Shown here piece by piece: positions 62,114 to 64,000 of a DNA stretch of 64,000 nucleotides (its first letter is position 1; every line of letters starts with the position of its first letter). The position numbers and the translations under genes are program-made. The notes beneath the pieces were generated by a model that saw only the letters and a list, made by a program, of their open reading frames with translations, was not told the origin of the DNA and did no database searches. This DNA comes from Pempheris klunzingeri (Eukaryota > Chordata > Actinopteri > Acropomatiformes > Pempheridae): the NCBI RefSeq assembly GCF_042242105.1, contig NC_092013.1, positions 15,741,618-15,805,617 of the forward strand. The letters are read 5' to 3'.

Positions 62114-63879
62114 CCACTTGTTCTCTCATTTGCTCTACCTGATTTATATGCATCCTCACATTCCTTCACACACACGCACACACACATGCAGATGTACACG
62201 TCCATAGTGCACACTGACACAAAGAAGAGTTGCTTTAGGTTATAAATCTGATTAAGTCCACCCACTATGTTTACATACTGCCTTCAACTGATACAAAGCA
62301 AGAGCATCATGAATCTCATGAGACATTAGGTGAAGCCCCATACATCTCCCTTTGTTAATGTCACAACCAGCCTTTTTGCTCTTAGCAGTGGACATCCGTC
62401 GACCTCCAGCAGCCCTCCACCAACAAACACGGCACACAGGACATTTACACCCATCATGAGTTTGGCGTAAAATCAATATTCACTAGGCACACATTTCATT
62501 AGTAAGCAGATGAGCAGAACATGCTACACTGAGAGCAGAAGAGCGTCTGAGCTCCACGGTCAATACTAACCCCTGACCCTTTCCTCCTCCTGCCCCCCTC
62601 TTCCCCTCCGTCCTGCCCTCCGTCTTCTTTTTCTTCCAGGGTTTTCTGTGGACTCAGCCATGGGCATAATGAGCCTCGGAGAGCTGACCTTCGTGGCGGG
62701 TGCACCTCGGGCCAATCACACAGGGGCAGTGGTGCTGCTGAAGAAGGACAACGTGTACCGGCTGGTGCCACAGCACATTTTCTGGGGGGAGGAGCTGGCG
62801 TCTTCATTTGGGTACTCGGTAGCTACGACGGATCTCAACAGGGACGGGTGAGGAAATACTGAACCAGATGTAATAGATACAGGGCGACCTGTGGTGGAGG
62901 AAATATTCAGATAATTTACACATTTAAATAGAAATAAAACAGTAGAAAAATACTCAATTACAAGTACTCCTGCATTTACAATTGTATTTAAATAAAAGTG
63001 TTTTCAGCAAAATGCACTCTTGATAGTCAGAGTTATATTTCTACAGTACTGGAAAATTATTATGGATGAACTAACATGTCACAGTACTTTTCAGTAGCTG
63101 GCTGAGGTAGAACTGCTTTATCATTCATTCCTAATCTATACTGGTCATCCTTAAGGTTTGGGCCACAGCCAAACCCAGCTGACATTAGGAAAGAGGCGGA
63201 GAAAACCCTGGATGAGTTGGTGGGCAGTCAGTTAAAGGGCTGACACATAAGTACCGACACATAGAGACCATTCATGCTCACACTCAGTCACCAACTGTTG
63301 CACCCAGAGTGAACCCACGCAAACATGGGAAGAACATGCAAACGCCACACAGAGAGGCACCAGCTGGCCACCAAGTTCAAACCAGGAACCATACAAAGTA
63401 AAGTGAAGTGAAGTGAGAAATAAAATATTTGCCCTTGAAATGAAGTGGAGCAGAAGTATAAAGTAGCATAGAATAGAAACAAAGTAACGTACAAATACCT
63501 CAAAATTTTACTTAAGTACAGTACATGATTAATAAATGTACTTTCATTCATTTGCATTCTACTACTGGGGGTGACTGTAGATGGAAAACTGGACAATAAA
63601 ATTTAGGGTCTCCCAAAACTCAGTTCAGTGCTTCATAAAATTGCGTTATTAATTAAGTCTCTGTGTGTTTCCGTGTCGACAGCTGGACAGATCTGATTGT
63701 TGGCGCTCCTAATTTCTTCGACCGTAAAGCAGAGATTGGGGGAGCTGTGTATGTGTACTTAAATCCCCTCGGTCACTGGGACGATCAGGCTCGACCCATC
63801 CGACTCAACGGGACCTATGACTCCATGTTTGGAATGACGGTCAGCAACATCGGAGATCTGGATCAGGACGGATATGGAG
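42623..63879 (+). CDS. itga7: Integrin alpha-7, N-terminal part (8 coding exons), truncated by the right edge
   Basis: Laminin-binding integrin alpha subunit that pairs with beta-1, best known in muscle and myotendinous junctions. Exons: 42623-42834, 56136-56263, 56928-57007, 57294-57549, 58781-58912, 59562-59669, 62640-62847, 63683-63879. They give 1321 nt, or 440 codons, all in phase. Residues 1-35 are a signal peptide; the mature chain begins FNLD. FG-GAP propeller blades follow (FGFSLALH, ILVGAPQAA, FILFGAPGTYNWKG, FVAGAPRANH, LIVGAPNFF, GAVYVYLN). Two Ca2+ loops start at the exon ends: DLNRDGWTD and DLDQDGYG. N-glycosylation sites: NQT, NHT, NGT. There is no inserted I domain. DLDGGEWKFCEGRPQGHEQF is identical to my recollection of human ITGA7, whereas ITGA6 differs at several positions there, so alpha-7 is preferred over alpha-6 or alpha-3. 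The remaining extracellular part, membrane segment and tail lie beyond the window. Confidence 0.92.
43779..44140 (-). repeat. Percomorph dispersed repeat A, inverted copy
   Basis: Begins CCAGTGGTGGAGGAATGATT, continues with TACAGTGTAAAAATATTCTA and AAGTATCAAAAGTAAAAGT, and ends near GTGGAGTAAAAAGTACAAAA, the reverse order of the 7.08-kb copy. Confidence 0.65.
45295..45321. repeat. (TG)n microsatellite
   Basis: 27 nt of uninterrupted TG in itga7 intron 1. Confidence 0.95.
46290..46860 (+). repeat. Dispersed fish repeat B, forward copy
   Basis: Order of landmarks: GAGCTAAATGCTAACA, GCAGGTATAATGTTTACCAT, TTTAACATGTTAGCATTCC, ATCCTGAGGGGAACATAAAT, CAAATTTCATAGCAATCCAT, ATAGTTGTTGAGATGTTTCA. The first module appears locally duplicated (two CTACAGC(T/C)ATGC starts at about 46296 and 46417). 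Confidence 0.7.
47855..48110 (+). repeat. Dispersed fish repeat C, second copy
   Basis: Contains TTTGACATTTTGGTGAATAT, GAGAGTTAGATTAGAGGATT and GGTTAGCTTAGCTTTGCATA followed by CAGACTGGAAATAG, the landmarks of the family also seen at 35985-36235. Confidence 0.65.
48639..48704. repeat. (CA)n microsatellite
   Basis: 66 nt of uninterrupted CA, the second longest dinucleotide array in the window. Confidence 0.98.
49256..49308. repeat. (TG)n microsatellite with one interruption
   Basis: 53 nt of TG broken once by TTTG. Confidence 0.95.
50715..50800 (-). repeat. Dispersed fish repeat D, decayed inverted fragment
   Basis: CAGACCTGTCCAGAGTATCT, then GATGCTGCTTGTTCAAGCCC and GAAAAGATGGATGGATGCAC, resembles the inverted 5' part of repeat D. 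Divergence is high. Confidence 0.45.
51810..51845. repeat. (TG)n microsatellite
   Basis: About 35 nt of TG following a short TATATA run. Confidence 0.95.
52656..52694. repeat. (TG)n microsatellite
   Basis: 39 nt of uninterrupted TG between G-rich flanks. Confidence 0.95.
53035..53430 (-). repeat. Dispersed fish repeat B, inverted copy
   Basis: Contains ATTGCCACGAAATTTTATAT, ATGTTAGCATGCTAACATGC, ATTACACCTGCTTAACACCA and GGTGCCACTAGCATGGCTGT, reverse complements of the forward landmarks. Confidence 0.65.
53672..53714. repeat. (AC)n microsatellite
   Basis: 43 nt of uninterrupted AC. Confidence 0.98.
59562..59669 (+). other. itga7: itga7 X-region exon, 108-nt in-frame cassette
   Basis: The exon encodes GLLFMASPVEDALLYKTLEP and ends AHNSYLG, between propeller repeats III and IV, where mammalian ITGA7 and ITGA6 have the alternative X1/X2 exons. 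LLYKTLEPSSR resembles my recollection of the human ITGA7 segment LVYKTLDPADR. Its length is an exact multiple of three and both borders are phase 1, so skipping it joins HSYLG of the previous exon to FSVDS without a frameshift. The donor GTTTGT is weak, as often seen for regulated exons. By eye I found no second X exon in either flanking intron. Confidence 0.85.
59891..59960. repeat. (AATTT)n pentanucleotide array
   Basis: About eleven AATTT units grading into CATTT units, in itga7 intron 6. Confidence 0.95.
60120..60770 (+). repeat. Dispersed fish repeat B, longest copy, in itga7 intron 6
   Basis: Landmarks run from CATGCTAGTGTCTCTGTGAG through ATGCTAACATCAGAATACTA, CTAATTAGCACCACAGTTGA, GCAAATTTCATGGCAATCCA and ATTTATCCTCTGGGGACCAC to TCTTTCAGTCTGGACTAAAG. 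The 3' module (TCATCTGGGAGCCATGAATG / TCCTCTGGGGACCACGAACG) is present twice in tandem. The frame at 60579-60962 is in repeat sequence. Confidence 0.7.
62082..62108. repeat. (AC)n microsatellite
   Basis: 27 nt of uninterrupted AC in itga7 intron 6; another AC-rich patch lies at 62168-62187. Confidence 0.95.
62890..63545 (-). repeat. Repeat A interrupted by an inserted repeat D, in itga7 intron 7
   Basis: 62890-63130 begins TGGTGGAGGAAATATTCAGA and shows AGAAAAATACTCAATTACAA, the inverted start of repeat A. 63165-63390 is repeat D (CCAGCTGACATTAGGAAAGA, CACATAGAGACCATTCATGC, GAACATGCAAACGCCACACA). 63395-63545 returns to repeat A (AAATGAAGTGGAGCAGAAGT, TATAAAGTAGCATAGAATAG, CAAAATTTTACTTAAGTACA). 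The order suggests that D inserted into an older A copy. The frames here are not genes. Confidence 0.65.
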
Positions 63880-64000
63880 GTGAGAGCAGTGGTTTTTCAC
63901 ACAGTTCATCACTACCTGACAGAGCCATGGCCTCAAGGCTTATCTCATATGCTGATAAAAAAACACTGTAATTGACCAAGTACTATTCAGTTTCATGTTA

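Noticed and set aside
42835-64000. itga6 or itga3 as the identity of the integrin
   Set aside because: The exon 4 segment with EWKFCEGRPQGHEQFGFCQQ and the X-exon YKTLEPSSR fit ITGA7 better than my recollection of ITGA6; ITGA3 is more distant. A tree would settle it.

Overview
The window is nuclear DNA from a teleost fish, most likely a percomorph. Evidence: spliced vertebrate genes with short introns, many long CA/GT microsatellites, and several interspersed repeats that I recognise as common in percomorph genomes. I assembled the gene models by hand, joining exons with GT/AG splice sites and checking that codon phase is kept across every junction. No search or alignment tool was used, so family assignments rest on recognition of the encoded protein.

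Layout, left to right. At about 0.5-0.8 kb there is a CpG-rich promoter and a candidate first exon (minus strand) of a gene that leaves the window on the left. From 0.8 to 14.2 kb I see intergenic DNA with repeats, including a decayed jockey/L2-type LINE fragment at 9.9-10.9 kb. From 14.2 to about 20.0 kb lies a complete minus-strand alas1 (housekeeping 5-aminolevulinate synthase): ten coding exons, 629 codons, a 5'UTR exon, and a promoter with a TATA box, TCTCGCGAGA and a perfect CRE. From 20.2 to 23.3 kb is a transposon-rich spacer: an SSR-headed dispersed repeat, a piggyBac deletion derivative and a LINE 3' end.

Two tandem plus-strand shisa5/scotin-like genes follow at 24.3-32.0 kb and 35.1-37.6 kb. 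Both have five coding exons, identical intron phases and a 67-nt first coding segment. From 42.6 kb to the right edge is the 5' half of an integrin alpha gene, best matched to itga7. Eight coding exons are present, covering the signal peptide and the first part of the beta-propeller, with a 13.3-kb first intron.

The genes do not form one pathway. alas1 starts haem synthesis in mitochondria. The shisa5-like proteins are predicted single-pass endomembrane adaptors with proline-rich, PPxY-bearing tails. itga7 is a laminin-binding integrin subunit. No CRISPR, prokaryotic operon, tRNA or rRNA was seen. The most useful leads are the shisa5 tandem duplication, a 33-bp perfect foldback at 38.5 kb, the in-frame 108-nt X-region exon of itga7, the alas1 promoter and the piggyBac remnant.
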